Below, piece after piece: positions 17,754-27,704 of a stretch of 64,000 nt of DNA (positions within the stretch are counted from its first letter, which is position 1; each line of letters starts with the position of its first letter). The notes below the pieces were generated by a model. The model worked only from the letters and a program-made list of their open reading frames with translations. It was not told where the DNA came from and did not search any database. This DNA comes from Alloalcanivorax balearicus MACL04 (GTDB lineage Bacteria; Pseudomonadota; Gammaproteobacteria; Pseudomonadales; Alcanivoracaceae): positions 62,001 to 126,000 of the forward strand of contig NZ_ARXS01000006.1 in assembly GCF_025532145.1 (NCBI RefSeq), read 5' to 3'. Made by a program: the position numbers and the translations under genes.

Positions 17754-18140
17754 TCAGGCGATATCCATGATGCCGTCCATTTCCACCCCGGCGCCTTTCG
17801 GCAAGGCGGCCACGCCGATGGCGGCGCGGGCGGGGTAGGGCTGCTGGAAGTAGCTGGCCATGACCTCATTGACCAAAGCGAAATGGCTGAGGTCGGTAAG
17901 GAAGATATTGAGTTTGACGATGTCCTGCAGGCCGCCACCAGCGGCTTCGCAGACCGCCGCCAGATTGTCGAAGACGCGGCGGATCTGGGCTTCCATGTCG
18001 CCTTCCACCAACGTCATGGTGGTGGGGTCCAGCGGAATCTGGCCGGACAGGTACACCGTGGAACCGGCCTTGATGGCCTGGGAATAGGTGCCGATGGCCG
18101 CCGGCGCCCGGTCGGTATTGATTACGGAACGATTGGACAT
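17754..18140 (-). CDS. ridA: RidA-family enamine/imine deaminase
   Basis: 128 residues, the typical length. Family motifs are [14 protein letters not shown] at the N-terminus, [11 protein letters not shown], and [20 protein letters not shown], which includes the arginine that binds the carboxylate. RidA hydrolyses reactive enamines released by PLP enzymes. In Pseudomonas it lies next to spoT. Here a YchJ-type gene is placed between them on the other strand. Confidence 0.95.
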   Translation of the reverse strand: MSNRSVINTDRAPAAIGTYSQAIKAGSTVYLSGQIPLDPTTMTLVEGDMEAQIRRVFDNLAAVCEAAGGGLQDIVKLNIFLTDLSHFALVNEVMASYFQQPYPARAAIGVAALPKGAGVEMDGIMDIA

Positions 18141-18257
18141 GGTAGTTCAGTACTTGAGTGTGAATGACGGCGCCCCGACTGCCCGGTGACGCTCAGAAAG
18201 AAGCTATGCTGGCACGGGGGGCCAGGAGGCGCAATAGACCTGCGGCCTGGCCGGCAA

Positions 18258-18283
18258 CTATGTATTCAGGGGTAACTACATAG
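18258..18283. other. Inverted repeat upstream of the SEC-C gene
   Basis: CTATGTA (18258-18264) and TACATAG (18277-18283) flank a 12-nt spacer in the divergent gap between ridA and the ychJ-like gene. It may be an operator or the start of a structured leader. TATAAT at 18375-18380 could be a -10 element for the rightward gene. Confidence 0.45.
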
Positions 18284-18414
18284 CCGCCGCCCGGACCACG
18301 CGCCTACGGCGGCTGGGTAGTCCGTTTCACAGCGAATTGCGGGACAACGGGGCCCCTTGATGAGGCGTACCCCTTATAATGGCGTCACTGAAGCCGCTGT
18401 TTGACCGTCCCGCC

Positions 18415-18855
18415 ATGCCTGTGTGTCCCTGCCAATCCGGCCTCGATTACGAGCAATGCTGCCAGCCCCTGCACCGGGGTGCTCCGGCGCCCTCGCCCGA
18501 AGCGCTGATGCGCTCCCGCTACAGCGCGTTTGTCCTCAACGATGCGGCCTACCTAAAGGCCTCCTGGCACCCGGCTACCCGGCCCGCGCCGCTGACACTG
18601 GAAGACGGTGATCAATGGCTCGGCCTGATCGTGCTGGACAGCCAACAGGAGGGGGAGGATGGATCGGTGCATTTCCGCGCTACCTGCCGTGAAGGCGACG
18701 GCTTCGCCGTGTTGGAAGAGCGGTCACGTTTTCTGCGCGAAGACGGCCGCTGGTTCTATCTCGATGGAGAACACGACGTGCGGCCGCTTAAACCCGGCAG
18801 GAACGACCCGTGCCCCTGCGGCAGCGGCAAAAAGCATAAGAAGTGCTGCGGGTGA
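18415..18855 (+). CDS. YchJ/UPF0225-family protein with two SEC-C motifs
   Basis: 146 residues from ATG 18415. The protein begins with a zinc-binding CPCQSG..CC cluster and ends with the SEC-C motif [17 protein letters not shown]. Between them lies the family segment [19 protein letters not shown]. An upstream ATG at 18379 is in frame, but it overlaps a good -10 hexamer (TATAAT, 18375-18380), so the internal start fits better. SEC-C motifs resemble the zinc tail of SecA. The cellular role of YchJ is not established. Confidence 0.85.
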   Translation: MPVCPCQSGLDYEQCCQPLHRGAPAPSPEALMRSRYSAFVLNDAAYLKASWHPATRPAPLTLEDGDQWLGLIVLDSQQEGEDGSVHFRATCREGDGFAVLEERSRFLREDGRWFYLDGEHDVRPLKPGRNDPCPCGSGKKHKKCCG

Positions 18856-18866
18856 AAGGTCTGCCG

Positions 18867-18960
18867 CGAAGCCGCTGTGGGAGCTTGCCTGCAAGCGAAT
18901 GGGGCTCACTCAGGCGGTTTATAATATTCGCTTGCAGGCAAGCTCCTACAGAGGCTTCGT
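18867..18960. repeat. REP-type inverted repeat, copy 4
   Basis: Arms of about 34 bp (18867-18900 and 18926-18960) with the inner palindrome GCTTGCCTGCAAGC. A few mismatches lie in the outer part of the right arm. It sits between the convergent SEC-C gene and spoT. Confidence 0.85.
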
Positions 18961-18982
18961 GGTCAGGCCTGCGGGAAGAGCC

Positions 18983-21091
18983 TCACAGACGGTGAATGCG
19001 AACGATGTTATCCAGCACACGCAGGCGTTTAATAATGCGCGCCAGATGGATGCGGTCCTTCACCGTGAGAGTGACATTGAGAAGGGAAAGCGTGGGGTCC
19101 TTGTCGGACATGTCGATGGTATCGATGTTGGAGCCCAGTTCGGTGACGCTGTTGGCCAGAGTGGCGAGGACGCCGCGCTTGTTGACCAGTTCAATGCGCA
19201 GGCCAGCGGTGAATTCCTGCTCTGCCTCCCGCTCCCAGCTCAGAGCGATGCATTTCTCCGGCGCGTTGCGCATCTCCGCCAGCAGATTCTTGCAGGTATC
19301 GCGATGCACCACGATGCCCCGTCCGGCACTGAGATGCCCGAGGATGGTATCGCCGGGTAGCGGGTAGCAGCACTTGGCGTAGGTCACCATCAGGCCTTCG
19401 CTGCCACGGATCGCCAGCGGCCGCCGGTCGTCCTCTTCCTGCCGGGCCTCACCATGGTTGCCCATCATCTTGCGGGCCACCAGCGGCGCCAGCCGGTTGC
19501 CCATGCCGATGTCTTCCAGCAGCTCGTCCAGGCTGTGCTGATCGTTGCTGTCCAGCTCGGCGCGGATCACCGTTTCCGGCAGATGCTCAAGGCTGCTCTC
19601 GTAGCCCGCCAGGGCCTTGTCCAACAGGCGTTGTCCCAGTTCCCGGGCGTCTTCCCGCCGCTGCTGCTTGAGGAAGTGGCGAATGTTGGAGCGGGCCTTG
19701 CCGGTGACGACGAAGTTGAGCCAGGCCGGATTGGGGGTGGCGTTGGGGGCGGTGATGATCTTCACCGTTTGCCCGGACTCCAGCGGCGTGGACAGCGCCG
19801 CCAGCTTGCCGTCCACCCGGGCCGCCACGCAACGGTTGCCCACCTTGGTGTGCACGGCGTAGGCGAAGTCCACCGGAGTGGCGCCGGCGGGGAGTTCCTT
19901 GATGTCGCCTTTGGGCGTGAACACGTAGGCTTCGTCGGGGAACAGGTCCACTTTGACGTTCTCGATGAACTCCATCGAGTTACCGGCCTTTTGCTGCATC
20001 TCCAGCAGCCGCTGCATCCAGGACTGTGCCCGGGTGTGGGTCGGCGAGCCGGGTTTCTCCTCGGTCTTGTACAGCCAGTGGGCGGCGATGCCGTTGTTGG
20101 CCATCGCTTCCATTTCCTCGGTGCGGATCTGGATTTCCAGCGGAATCCCGGAGTGGGCCTTCAGAGTGGTATGCAGGGACTGGTAGCCGTTGGCCTTGGG
20201 AATGGCCACGTAGTCCTTGAACCGGCCCGGGATGGGAATGAAATAGTTGTGCACCGCGCCGAGCACCCGGTAGCAGGTGTCCACGCGGTCGACGATGATG
20301 CGGAAGCCAAACACGTCCATGATTTCCGAGAACGGTTTGTGCTGCTCTTTCATCTTGTTGTAGATGCTGTAAAGGTGCTTCTCGCGCCCCAGCACCCGGG
20401 CCTCGATGCCTTCCTGCTGCAGGCAGTGTTCGATGCTGGTCTTGATCGACGAGAGGATTTCCTTGCGGTTGCCCCGGGCGGAGCGCACCGCCTGGCCGAT
20501 CAGCCGGGCCCGCATCGGATGGATGGCGTGGAAGGCCAGGTCCTCGTACTCCACGCGCATGTTGTACATGCCCAGGCGGAAGGCGATTGGCGCGTAGATC
20601 TCCAGGGTTTCGGTGGCGATACGGCGTCGTTTGTCGGGGTTCATCACATGCAGCGTGCGCATGTTGTGCAGACGGTCGGCGAGTTTCACCAGGATCACGC
20701 GGATGTCCCGCGTCATCGCCAGGATCATCTTGCGCAGATTCTCCGCCTGCTGTTCCGCTTTGGACTCGAACTTGATCTGGGCGATTTTGGAGACGCCGTC
20801 GACCAGTTCCGCCACCTCCTCGCTGAACTCCGTCGCCAGCTGTTCCTTGGAGACGCCGGTATCCTCGATCACATCGTGCAGCATGGCCGCCATCAGAGAG
20901 GCGTGGTCCATGTGCATATCGGTGAGAATGTTGGCCACCGCCAGCGGATGCGTGATGTACGGGTCCCCGGTCCGTCGATACTGGCCCTCGTGGGCGGTCT
21001 CGGCGAAATAGTAGGCGCGCACCACCGGGGCGATTTGCTCGTCCGTCAGGTAGCTGCGCAAACGTTTTTCCAGGTTATGGATGGTGGACAA
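18983..21091 (-). CDS. spoT: Bifunctional (p)ppGpp synthetase/hydrolase SpoT
   Basis: 702 residues. The hydrolase domain has the HD motif in MAAMLHDVIEDTG near residue 70. The synthetase-like domain contains FGFRIIVDRVDTCYRVLG and RFKDYVAIPKANGYQSLHTTL. These are followed by a TGS domain (DEAYVFTPKGDIKELPAGATPVDFA) and a C-terminal ACT domain. It sets the level of the stringent-response alarmone. It lies downstream of rpoZ and gmk in the same direction, the standard gammaproteobacterial order. The 250-bp gap to rpoZ holds two hairpins. Confidence 0.97.
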   Translation of the reverse strand: MSTIHNLEKRLRSYLTDEQIAPVVRAYYFAETAHEGQYRRTGDPYITHPLAVANILTDMHMDHASLMAAMLHDVIEDTGVSKEQLATEFSEEVAELVDGVSKIAQIKFESKAEQQAENLRKMILAMTRDIRVILVKLADRLHNMRTLHVMNPDKRRRIATETLEIYAPIAFRLGMYNMRVEYEDLAFHAIHPMRARLIGQAVRSARGNRKEILSSIKTSIEHCLQQEGIEARVLGREKHLYSIYNKMKEQHKPFSEIMDVFGFRIIVDRVDTCYRVLGAVHNYFIPIPGRFKDYVAIPKANGYQSLHTTLKAHSGIPLEIQIRTEEMEAMANNGIAAHWLYKTEEKPGSPTHTRAQSWMQRLLEMQQKAGNSMEFIENVKVDLFPDEAYVFTPKGDIKELPAGATPVDFAYAVHTKVGNRCVAARVDGKLAALSTPLESGQTVKIITAPNATPNPAWLNFVVTGKARSNIRHFLKQQRREDARELGQRLLDKALAGYESSLEHLPETVIRAELDSNDQHSLDELLEDIGMGNRLAPLVARKMMGNHGEARQEEDDRRPLAIRGSEGLMVTYAKCCYPLPGDTILGHLSAGRGIVVHRDTCKNLLAEMRNAPEKCIALSWEREAEQEFTAGLRIELVNKRGVLATLANSVTELGSNIDTIDMSDKDPTLSLLNVTLTVKDRIHLARIIKRLRVLDNIVRIHRL

Positions 21092-21235
21092 GGGCTCTCA
21101 TCACGCCGCCAGGGCGAATCCATGTATGCAAAGGACGCTTCATGCATCCGCGCTGATCTCGCGGTATGCGGTATACAGTCCTAGCTTAAGGTTTGCCGCG
21201 ACAATTTGTCTACGTTATTGCCGTGAGTCATTGAA

Positions 21236-21255
21236 AAGGCAAAGTTTTTTGCCTT
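21236..21255. other. Hairpin in the rpoZ-spoT gap
   Basis: AAGGCAAA (21236-21243) and TTTGCCTT (21248-21255) pair around GTTT. It lies ahead of spoT and might end read-through or shape the spoT leader. Confidence 0.5.
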
Positions 21256-21308
21256 GATAGGCTGAGACTATGAAAAAGCGGGCAAAGACAGGGGCAAAGA
21301 GAAGGGCG

Positions 21309-21330
21309 CGGCCGGGTCCGTGCCCGGCCG
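21309..21330 (-). terminator. GC-rich hairpin after rpoZ
   Basis: CGGCCGGG (21309-21316) pairs with CCCGGCCG (21323-21330), a few bases beyond the rpoZ stop. The following minus-strand sequence is only moderately T-rich, so termination would be partial. Confidence 0.5.
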
Positions 21331-21341
21331 GAGCGGCGGCG

Positions 21342-21605
21342 TTATTCGCCGAAGGAACGGGTCAGCAGCGCCAGGTCATCGACCTCGCTGTCGTGTTCCA
21401 GGGCGGCGGCGTCCAGGCTTTCGCCGGTCACGTGACCATCGGCGATTTCGCGCAGGGCCACCACGGTGGGCTTGTCGTTCTCCCAGGCCACCCGCGGCTC
21501 TTTGCCGCCGGTCTGCAGCTGACGGGCGCGCCGGCTGGATACCAGTACCAGCTCAAAGCGGTTGTCCAGCTTTTCCAGGCAATCTTCTACAGTTACACGG
21601 GCCAC
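21342..21605 (-). CDS. rpoZ: RNA polymerase omega subunit
   Basis: 87 residues. It opens with the conserved [30 protein letters not shown] and contains [15 protein letters not shown]. Omega helps assemble RNA polymerase and forms part of a ppGpp-binding site, which fits its place directly before spoT. A GAGGAG ribosome site precedes the ATG. Confidence 0.97.
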   Translation of the reverse strand: MARVTVEDCLEKLDNRFELVLVSSRRARQLQTGGKEPRVAWENDKPTVVALREIADGHVTGESLDAAALEHDSEVDDLALLTRSFGE

Positions 21606-21655
21606 GGTGTTCTCCTCCGGTTGGTCTCAATCGACCAGACATAAGGGCGGGGATT

Positions 21656-22369
<714 letters not shown>

Positions 22370-22422
22370 TTATAGGAGCAAAGCCGGTGGTCCGTCATGG
22401 GCGTCCGGGACGAGGAGAGCCT

Positions 22423-23439
22423 ATGTCGTATCTGCCAGACAGCCCTATCAGCGCTACCGTGGATTACCACCGCGACGGTGTGCAGCATGGATTTCTCAAG
22501 CTGCCGCACTCCCATGATGACTCCGCCTGGGGCAGTCTGATGATCCCCATCGCCGTGGTGCGCAATGGCGCGGGACCAACGGTGCTGCTCACCGGAGGCA
22601 ATCACGGCGACGAGTACGAGGGGATCACCTCCCTGCTCAAGCTGGCCAACCGGCTGCGGGCCGAGGACATCACCGGCCGCGTCATCATCGTGCCGATGAT
22701 GAACCATCCGGCGGCGCTGAATGGCACCCGTACCTCGCCCATCGACAAGGGCAATCTCAATCGCGCCTTCCCCGGTGACCCGTGCGGCACGCTGACCGAG
22801 CGCATCGCCGATTACTTCACCCGTTATCTGGTGCCGTTGAGCGACGTGGTTCTGGATATCCATTCCGGCGGCCGCACCCTGGATCTGCTGCCGTTCGCCG
22901 CCACCCACCGGCTGCCGGACCAGGACCTGGCCCGCCGTTGTCTGGAAGGCGCCCTGGCCTTTGGCGCACCCAATACGCTGTTGATGTCGGAGCTGGAGGG
23001 CGGGGCGCTGTTCGACACCGTGGTCGAGAATCAGGGCAAGGTCTTTATCAGCACCGAACTGCGCGGTGGCGGCACGTCCACGCCGGAGAGCGTGGCGCTG
23101 GCGGAGCGGGGTGTCGAGAACGTCCTTCGCTACGCGGGTGTCCTGGCTGGAGAACCGCATCCGCCGGTGCCCGCCAGCAGAATGCTGGAGATCCCCGATA
23201 ACGACCACTATCTGCAAAGCGAACACGCCGGATTGCTGGAGTTTGGCGTCGGCCTCGGAGACGAAATCCGCGCCGGTGACCTGATCGCCAGAATCTACGG
23301 TATGGAGCGCACCGGTGCCGCGCCGGTGGAATACCGGGCGCCGGTGAGCGGTATTCTGATCGGCCGCCGCCACCCCGCCAGAGTTGCCATGGGGGATACC
23401 TTCGCGGTGCTGGCGGTGGTGCTGAAGAACTTCGATTGA
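22423..23439 (+). CDS. doeB: DoeB-like N-acetyl-diaminobutyrate deacetylase
   Basis: 338 residues from ATG 22423, after the GAGGAG ribosome site. It is a zinc-dependent succinylglutamate desuccinylase/aspartoacylase-type protein: GGNHGDEYEG (zinc ligands), NLNRAFPG, DIHSGGRTLDLLPF, and a C-terminal beta domain. The overall sequence resembles DoeB, which removes the acetyl group from N-alpha-acetyl-diaminobutyrate in ectoine breakdown. No other ectoine gene (doeA, doeC, doeD) is in the window, so the substrate assignment is provisional. It is divergent from gmk and convergent with the MocR gene. Confidence 0.75.
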   Translation: MSYLPDSPISATVDYHRDGVQHGFLKLPHSHDDSAWGSLMIPIAVVRNGAGPTVLLTGGNHGDEYEGITSLLKLANRLRAEDITGRVIIVPMMNHPAALNGTRTSPIDKGNLNRAFPGDPCGTLTERIADYFTRYLVPLSDVVLDIHSGGRTLDLLPFAATHRLPDQDLARRCLEGALAFGAPNTLLMSELEGGALFDTVVENQGKVFISTELRGGGTSTPESVALAERGVENVLRYAGVLAGEPHPPVPASRMLEIPDNDHYLQSEHAGLLEFGVGLGDEIRAGDLIARIYGMERTGAAPVEYRAPVSGILIGRRHPARVAMGDTFAVLAVVLKNFD

Positions 23440-23472
23440 CCGGCGTGAAGGAACGTCGTGCGGTTTTAGCGA

Positions 23473-24864
23473 CTACAGGCCGTCGAGCAGGGCGGCCCGG
23501 AACGCCGGGTCGTCCAGGTAAGCCACGTTGAGGCGGGTCCAGGGCACGATTTTTGTTCTGTCGACGGAAAAGATCGAGCCCGGTGCCAGCATCACCCCTT
23601 TGTCCAGACAGTGCCGGGTGAGTTCATTGGCGTCGTCGATACCGGGGAAGCGGGCCCAGACATAGAGGCTCTGATCCGGGCGGTGAAACACTTCCGCGCC
23701 GAGCTCATCCAGCACCGCCAGACCCTGTTCTGTGGCTTCCCTGAGCCGTTTTTGCAGACGCGCCAGATGCCTCAGGTAGTGACCTTCGCGCAAGATAATA
23801 TTCACCAGTCTCTCCGAATACTCGGCACCGCTGGTGTGTAACAGCATTTTTACGTCCGCCAGTTCGCTGACCAGCCCTTCCTCGCCGGCGACGAAACCGA
23901 CTCGCAGTGCCGCTGAAACCGGTTTGGAGAAGCTGCCGATATAAAGAGTGCGTTTGAGTTGATCCTGAGCGGAAAGCTTGCAGCATGAACTGAGCTTGAA
24001 GTCCGCCATGGCATCGTTTTCCACCACGATCAGATTATGGCGTCTGGCCAACGCCAGAATCCGTTCCGCCTTGGCGGTGGAAAGATCGGTGCCGGTGGGG
24101 TTATGGCCGGCGGACTGCATGAAGAACAGGCGCGGCTTCTCTCGGACCAGCAGCCGGGCCAGTTGTTCGGTGTCGGGCCCGTCCACCTGGCGGGTTACCG
24201 GCAGCATGCGCGCGCCCTGAAGCTGCAACTTGCCGAACAGCGGGTAATAACCCGGACTTTCCACCAGTACCGCATCTCCGGGTTTGACGAACCGCCGGAT
24301 CACCAGGTCCATGCCGTGGTTGGCGCCGAAGGTCGTGGCGATCTGCGCCGTGGTGGTGCTGATGCCGTAGCCGGCCAGCTTTCTGACCAGTTGCTGTCGC
24401 AAATTGACATTGCCCAGTCGATCGCCGTAACGGAACAGCGTGGCCACGCCACTGCGCACCACCTGGCGGCTGAACTTGTCCAGACGCATATCCATCAGCC
24501 ATTCCACCGGCGGAAACCCTTCGCCCAAATGGGAATGTCCAGGCTCGCGCACGAACTGCTGACGCATCATCCAGATAGTGTCCAGAGCGCGTGCATAAGG
24601 CGGTGGTTCGGGGCCGGTGTCGTCGTTGTTCTCCGGCGGCGCGCAGACAAAAAAGCCCTTGCCGTGTCTGGCCTCGATAAGCCCTTCCGCGGCGAGGTAC
24701 TCGTAGGCGGTGATCACGGTGTTCTTGGAATGGCCATGCAGGCGAGTGTACTCGCGCAGGGAGGGGAGCTTGTCGCCCTGGCGCAGCGCGCCCTCGGCGA
24801 TCTGCTCGGCGATGCTGGCGGCGACCCGCTGGGCCAGCGTTTGGCGATGCAGAGGAAGGGCCAC
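23473..24864 (-). CDS. MocR-type GntR/aminotransferase regulator
   Basis: 463 residues with a GTG start. The N-terminal GntR winged helix (GALRQGDKLPSLREYTRLHGHSKNTV, about residues 27-52) is joined to a class I aminotransferase-like domain. That domain has SAGHNPTGTDLS and the PLP-lysine motif YIGSFSKPVSAALRVGF. MocR proteins use PLP or an amine-PLP adduct as signal. It is divergent from the HMG-CoA reductase operon, with a 7+7 bp dyad in between, so it probably controls that operon. It could instead be related to EnuR, the ectoine regulator, given doeB nearby. Confidence 0.88.
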   Translation of the reverse strand: MALPLHRQTLAQRVAASIAEQIAEGALRQGDKLPSLREYTRLHGHSKNTVITAYEYLAAEGLIEARHGKGFFVCAPPENNDDTGPEPPPYARALDTIWMMRQQFVREPGHSHLGEGFPPVEWLMDMRLDKFSRQVVRSGVATLFRYGDRLGNVNLRQQLVRKLAGYGISTTTAQIATTFGANHGMDLVIRRFVKPGDAVLVESPGYYPLFGKLQLQGARMLPVTRQVDGPDTEQLARLLVREKPRLFFMQSAGHNPTGTDLSTAKAERILALARRHNLIVVENDAMADFKLSSCCKLSAQDQLKRTLYIGSFSKPVSAALRVGFVAGEEGLVSELADVKMLLHTSGAEYSERLVNIILREGHYLRHLARLQKRLREATEQGLAVLDELGAEVFHRPDQSLYVWARFPGIDDANELTRHCLDKGVMLAPGSIFSVDRTKIVPWTRLNVAYLDDPAFRAALLDGL

Positions 24865-24913
24865 GGGAGGTTCCGTTGTTGTTGTACCGGGATGGGGAGA
24901 CTGTTTGCCGTAA

Positions 24914-24936
24914 CTGTACCTTTTTGATGGGTACAG
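24914..24936. promoter_or_regulatory. Dyad operator between mocR and the HMG-CoA reductase operon
   Basis: CTGTACC (24914-24920) and GGTACAG (24930-24936) are perfect inverted half-sites with a 9-bp spacer. They lie 50 bp before the mocR start and 90 bp before the reductase start. The position suggests binding by the divergent MocR protein. Confidence 0.6.
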
Positions 24937-25026
24937 GTGAAGCTATCGTAACGGTCAATCCGGCGTATCCGGCTTCGCCAACCAAACGCCGCCCACCTAA
25001 CAACAACGACGTCACAGAGGTGACCA

Positions 25027-26346
25027 GTGAGCTACAGTTCCCTGCTTCCCGGTTTTCGTAATCTCTCCCCCGCCGAGCGATTGGATCATCTGCAATCCCA
25101 GTTGGCCCTATCCGATGATGAGCTGGATCTGCTGCGCAACGCCGGAGCTCTGCCGTTGGAAATCGCCGACGGCATGATCGAGAACGTCATCGCCAAGTTC
25201 GAGCTGCCTTTGGCGGTTGCCGGGAATTTCCTGGTTAATGGCAAGGAGGTGCTGGTGCCTCTGGCGGTGGAAGAGCCTTCGGTGGTGGCGGCGGCGTCCT
25301 TCATGGCAAAGCTGGCGCGCCCGGCGGGAGGGTTTTTGACGTCCTCCAGTACGCCGCTGATGCGCGCGCAGATCCAGATCATCGGTGTTACCGATCCGGT
25401 CAACGCCCGTCTCAGCCTGCTGCGTCACAAGCAGCGCATCCTCGATCTGGCCAACAGCAAGGATCAGCTCCTCAACCAACTCGGTGGTGGCTGCCGCGAT
25501 CTGGACATCCATACCTTCGCCGACAGTCCGCGCGGACCGATGGTGGTGGCCCATCTGTTGGTCGACGTGCGGGACGCCATGGGGGCCAATACCGTGAACA
25601 CCATGGCCGAGGCCGTGGCGCCGCTGATGGAAGAGATCACCGGTGGCACGGTGCGGCTGCGGATTCTCTCCAACCTCGCCGATCTGCGGCTCTCCCGTGC
25701 CCAGGTACGCATTGCACCGGAGCATCTGGATACCGCGGACTACAAAGGTGAGGACGTGATCGAGCGTATCATCGACGCCTACGCGTTCGCCGCCGTGGAT
25801 CCGTACCGGGCGGCCACCCACAACAAAGGCATCATGAATGGCATCGACCCTTTGATCGTCGCTACCGGTAATGATTGGCGCGCGGTGGAAGCGGGCGCCC
25901 ATGCCTATGCCTGTCGCGATGGCCATTACGGCTCCCTCACCACCTGGGAAAAAGACCGCGAGGGCGCCCTGGTGGGCACCATTGAAATGCCAATGCCGGT
26001 GGGGTTGGTGGGCGGCGCCACCAAAACGCATCCGCTGGCGCGGCTGGCGTTGAAGATTCTGGGCGTATCCAGTGCCCAGGAGTTGGCGGAAGTGGCGGTG
26101 GCGGTGGGGCTGGCACAGAACCTGGGAGCGCTGCGCGCGCTGGCGACGGAAGGCATTCAGCGCGGCCATATGGCTCTGCACGCTCGCAATATAGCACTGT
26201 CGGCCGGCGCTCGTGGCGAGGAAGTTGCTTATGTGGTGGAGCGCATGGTCAGCGCCCGGGACGTGCGCGCCGATCACGCGGAAGCCTTGTTGAGAGAAAA
26301 AAAGTTGAGAGAAATACGGTTGAGAGAGAAACGACAAAGCGAGTGA
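25027..26346 (+). CDS. mvaA: Class II hydroxymethylglutaryl-CoA reductase
   Basis: 439 residues. It resembles the class II enzyme of Pseudomonas mevalonii. Conserved elements are [28 protein letters not shown] with Glu at position 83 (the catalytic position in that enzyme), [14 protein letters not shown] (cofactor and substrate site), THNKGIMNG with the catalytic Lys, and [11 protein letters not shown] with the catalytic His. In P. mevalonii it oxidises mevalonate to HMG-CoA for growth. Its place first in a TRAP/CoA-transferase operon favours that direction. The C-terminal tail consists of three five-residue repeats encoded by 15-bp tandem repeats. Confidence 0.93.
   Translation: MSYSSLLPGFRNLSPAERLDHLQSQLALSDDELDLLRNAGALPLEIADGMIENVIAKFELPLAVAGNFLVNGKEVLVPLAVEEPSVVAAASFMAKLARPAGGFLTSSSTPLMRAQIQIIGVTDPVNARLSLLRHKQRILDLANSKDQLLNQLGGGCRDLDIHTFADSPRGPMVVAHLLVDVRDAMGANTVNTMAEAVAPLMEEITGGTVRLRILSNLADLRLSRAQVRIAPEHLDTADYKGEDVIERIIDAYAFAAVDPYRAATHNKGIMNGIDPLIVATGNDWRAVEAGAHAYACRDGHYGSLTTWEKDREGALVGTIEMPMPVGLVGGATKTHPLARLALKILGVSSAQELAEVAVAVGLAQNLGALRALATEGIQRGHMALHARNIALSAGARGEEVAYVVERMVSARDVRADHAEALLREKKLREIRLREKRQSE
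26290..26334 (+). repeat. Three 15-bp tandem repeats in the reductase C-terminus
   Basis: Units at 26290-26304, 26305-26319 and 26320-26334 all begin TTGAGAGA and encode [10 protein letters not shown] and LREKR. They extend the protein beyond the usual end of the family. Confidence 0.8.
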
Positions 26347-26363
26347 GACAGCGTCTATGATCA

Positions 26364-26402
26364 GCTCGCTGGTGGCGCCGATGAGAGGCGCCGCCAGCGA
26401 GC
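26364..26402 (+). other. Strong hairpin between reductase and CoA-transferase genes
   Basis: GCTCGCTGGTGGCGCC (26364-26379) pairs with GGCGCCGCCAGCGAGC (26387-26402) with one G-U pair and a 7-nt loop. No T-run follows. It lies inside the operon, 30 bp before the next start codon, and could stabilise the upstream mRNA or lower downstream expression. Confidence 0.7.
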
Positions 26403-26432
26403 ATCAGAATGACAACAAGACGAGGAGGTCCC

Positions 26433-27662
26433 ATGACCCATCAAACCGATATTCCCGTTGCATCAGAAGGTCCGCTCAAGGGCATTGTCATCCTCGATCT
26501 GACCCGGGTCGTGGCCGGCCCCTATTGCGCCATGTTACTGGCTGACATGGGGGCGACGGTGATCAAGATCGAGCACCCCCAGGACCCGGACCTGACGAGG
26601 GAATTCCCGCCCTTGCACGATCAGGATGGCGCGGCGATCAGCGGTTTCTTCGCTCAGTACAACCGCAACAAAATGGCGGTGAGTCTGGATCTGAAGAAAG
26701 CGGAAGGTCGTGAGACCTTTCTGCAAATGGTGGCCAGAGCCCACATTGTCATCGAGAACTTCCGCCCCGGCACGCTGGATAAGCTGGGATTGGGCTACGA
26801 CGTTCTGGCGGAGACCAATCCCGCCATTATTCTCACCTGTATCAGTGGCTTCGGACAGACCGGACCAAACTCGCCACGGCCGGCGTTCGACAGCAGCGCC
26901 CAGGCCACCGGCGGACTGTGGTCCATGAACGGTACGGTGGAAGAACCCATGCGGGTGGGCACCGTGCTCGGCGATCTGAGTGCGGCCCTGTACGGCGCCA
27001 TTGGCACCCTGGGGGCATTACGCCAGGCGGAACAAACCGGCATAGGCCAATGCGTGGATATTTCCCAACAGGACTCCATTATTTCGCTCACCGAGAACGC
27101 GCTGGTGACTTACACCGCCTCCGGCAAGGTCACGGTTCCCGAAGGCAACGGCCATCCTTTCGTCAAACCCTATGGCCGCTACGCCTGCAAGGACGGCTAT
27201 GTGTTCTTCGGTGCCTATACCGATAAATTCTGGCGTGAAGCCTGCATTGTTTTCGGTGATGAACACCTCCTCGATGACCCTGAGATCAACACCATGGCCA
27301 GGCGTTTTGATCCGGAAGTTTATGAACGCCGGGTGAAACCGCTGGTGGAACAGTGGTGCGGGCGTCATACCAAAGCGGAACTGGAAGAGATGACCGGTGC
27401 GCGCTTCCCATTGTCACCCATCAAGAGCATCGACGAGGTGGTGGCGGATCCCCATGTGCGGTTACGCGACATGGTGATTCCGGTGCAATACCGGGGCGTG
27501 GATTTTCAAGTGTTCGGCAATCCGGTGAAGCTGTCCGGCGGTACCCGCGAGATGAACGCGGCGGCTCCGGAAGTGGGCGAACACAACGAACGGATTTATC
27601 GGGAATGGCTTGGCAAGGATGATGAAGAATTCGAGTTCCTGAAAAACAGCGGCGTCATCTGA
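26433..27662 (+). CDS. Family III CoA-transferase (CaiB/BaiF)
   Basis: 409 residues from ATG 26433, which has an ideal GAGGAG site. The CaiB fold is marked by DLTRVVAGPYCAMLLADMGATVIKIE at the N-terminus, DLKKAEGR, FRPGTLDKLGLGYD, CISGFGQTGP, and GTVLGDLSAALYGA with the expected catalytic Asp. Such enzymes move CoA between carboxylates. In this operon it may activate the imported acid with CoA, or recycle CoA from an intermediate; the sequence does not decide. About 43 bp separate it from the binding-protein gene. Confidence 0.9.
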   Translation: MTHQTDIPVASEGPLKGIVILDLTRVVAGPYCAMLLADMGATVIKIEHPQDPDLTREFPPLHDQDGAAISGFFAQYNRNKMAVSLDLKKAEGRETFLQMVARAHIVIENFRPGTLDKLGLGYDVLAETNPAIILTCISGFGQTGPNSPRPAFDSSAQATGGLWSMNGTVEEPMRVGTVLGDLSAALYGAIGTLGALRQAEQTGIGQCVDISQQDSIISLTENALVTYTASGKVTVPEGNGHPFVKPYGRYACKDGYVFFGAYTDKFWREACIVFGDEHLLDDPEINTMARRFDPEVYERRVKPLVEQWCGRHTKAELEEMTGARFPLSPIKSIDEVVADPHVRLRDMVIPVQYRGVDFQVFGNPVKLSGGTREMNAAAPEVGEHNERIYREWLGKDDEEFEFLKNSGVI

Positions 27663-27704
27663 CGCCGTTACCATGAACTATTAAATAACAAAGGTGAACA
27701 CACT

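Noticed and set aside
19454-21184. Long open frame on the plus strand opposite spoT
   Set aside because: It is the antisense shadow of a high-GC gene; the translation is His/Val/Gly-rich without family motifs, while spoT on the other strand is unmistakable.
24914-24936. LexA box at the mocR/reductase gap
   Set aside because: CTGT and ACAG are 15 bp apart instead of 8, so the site does not fit LexA.
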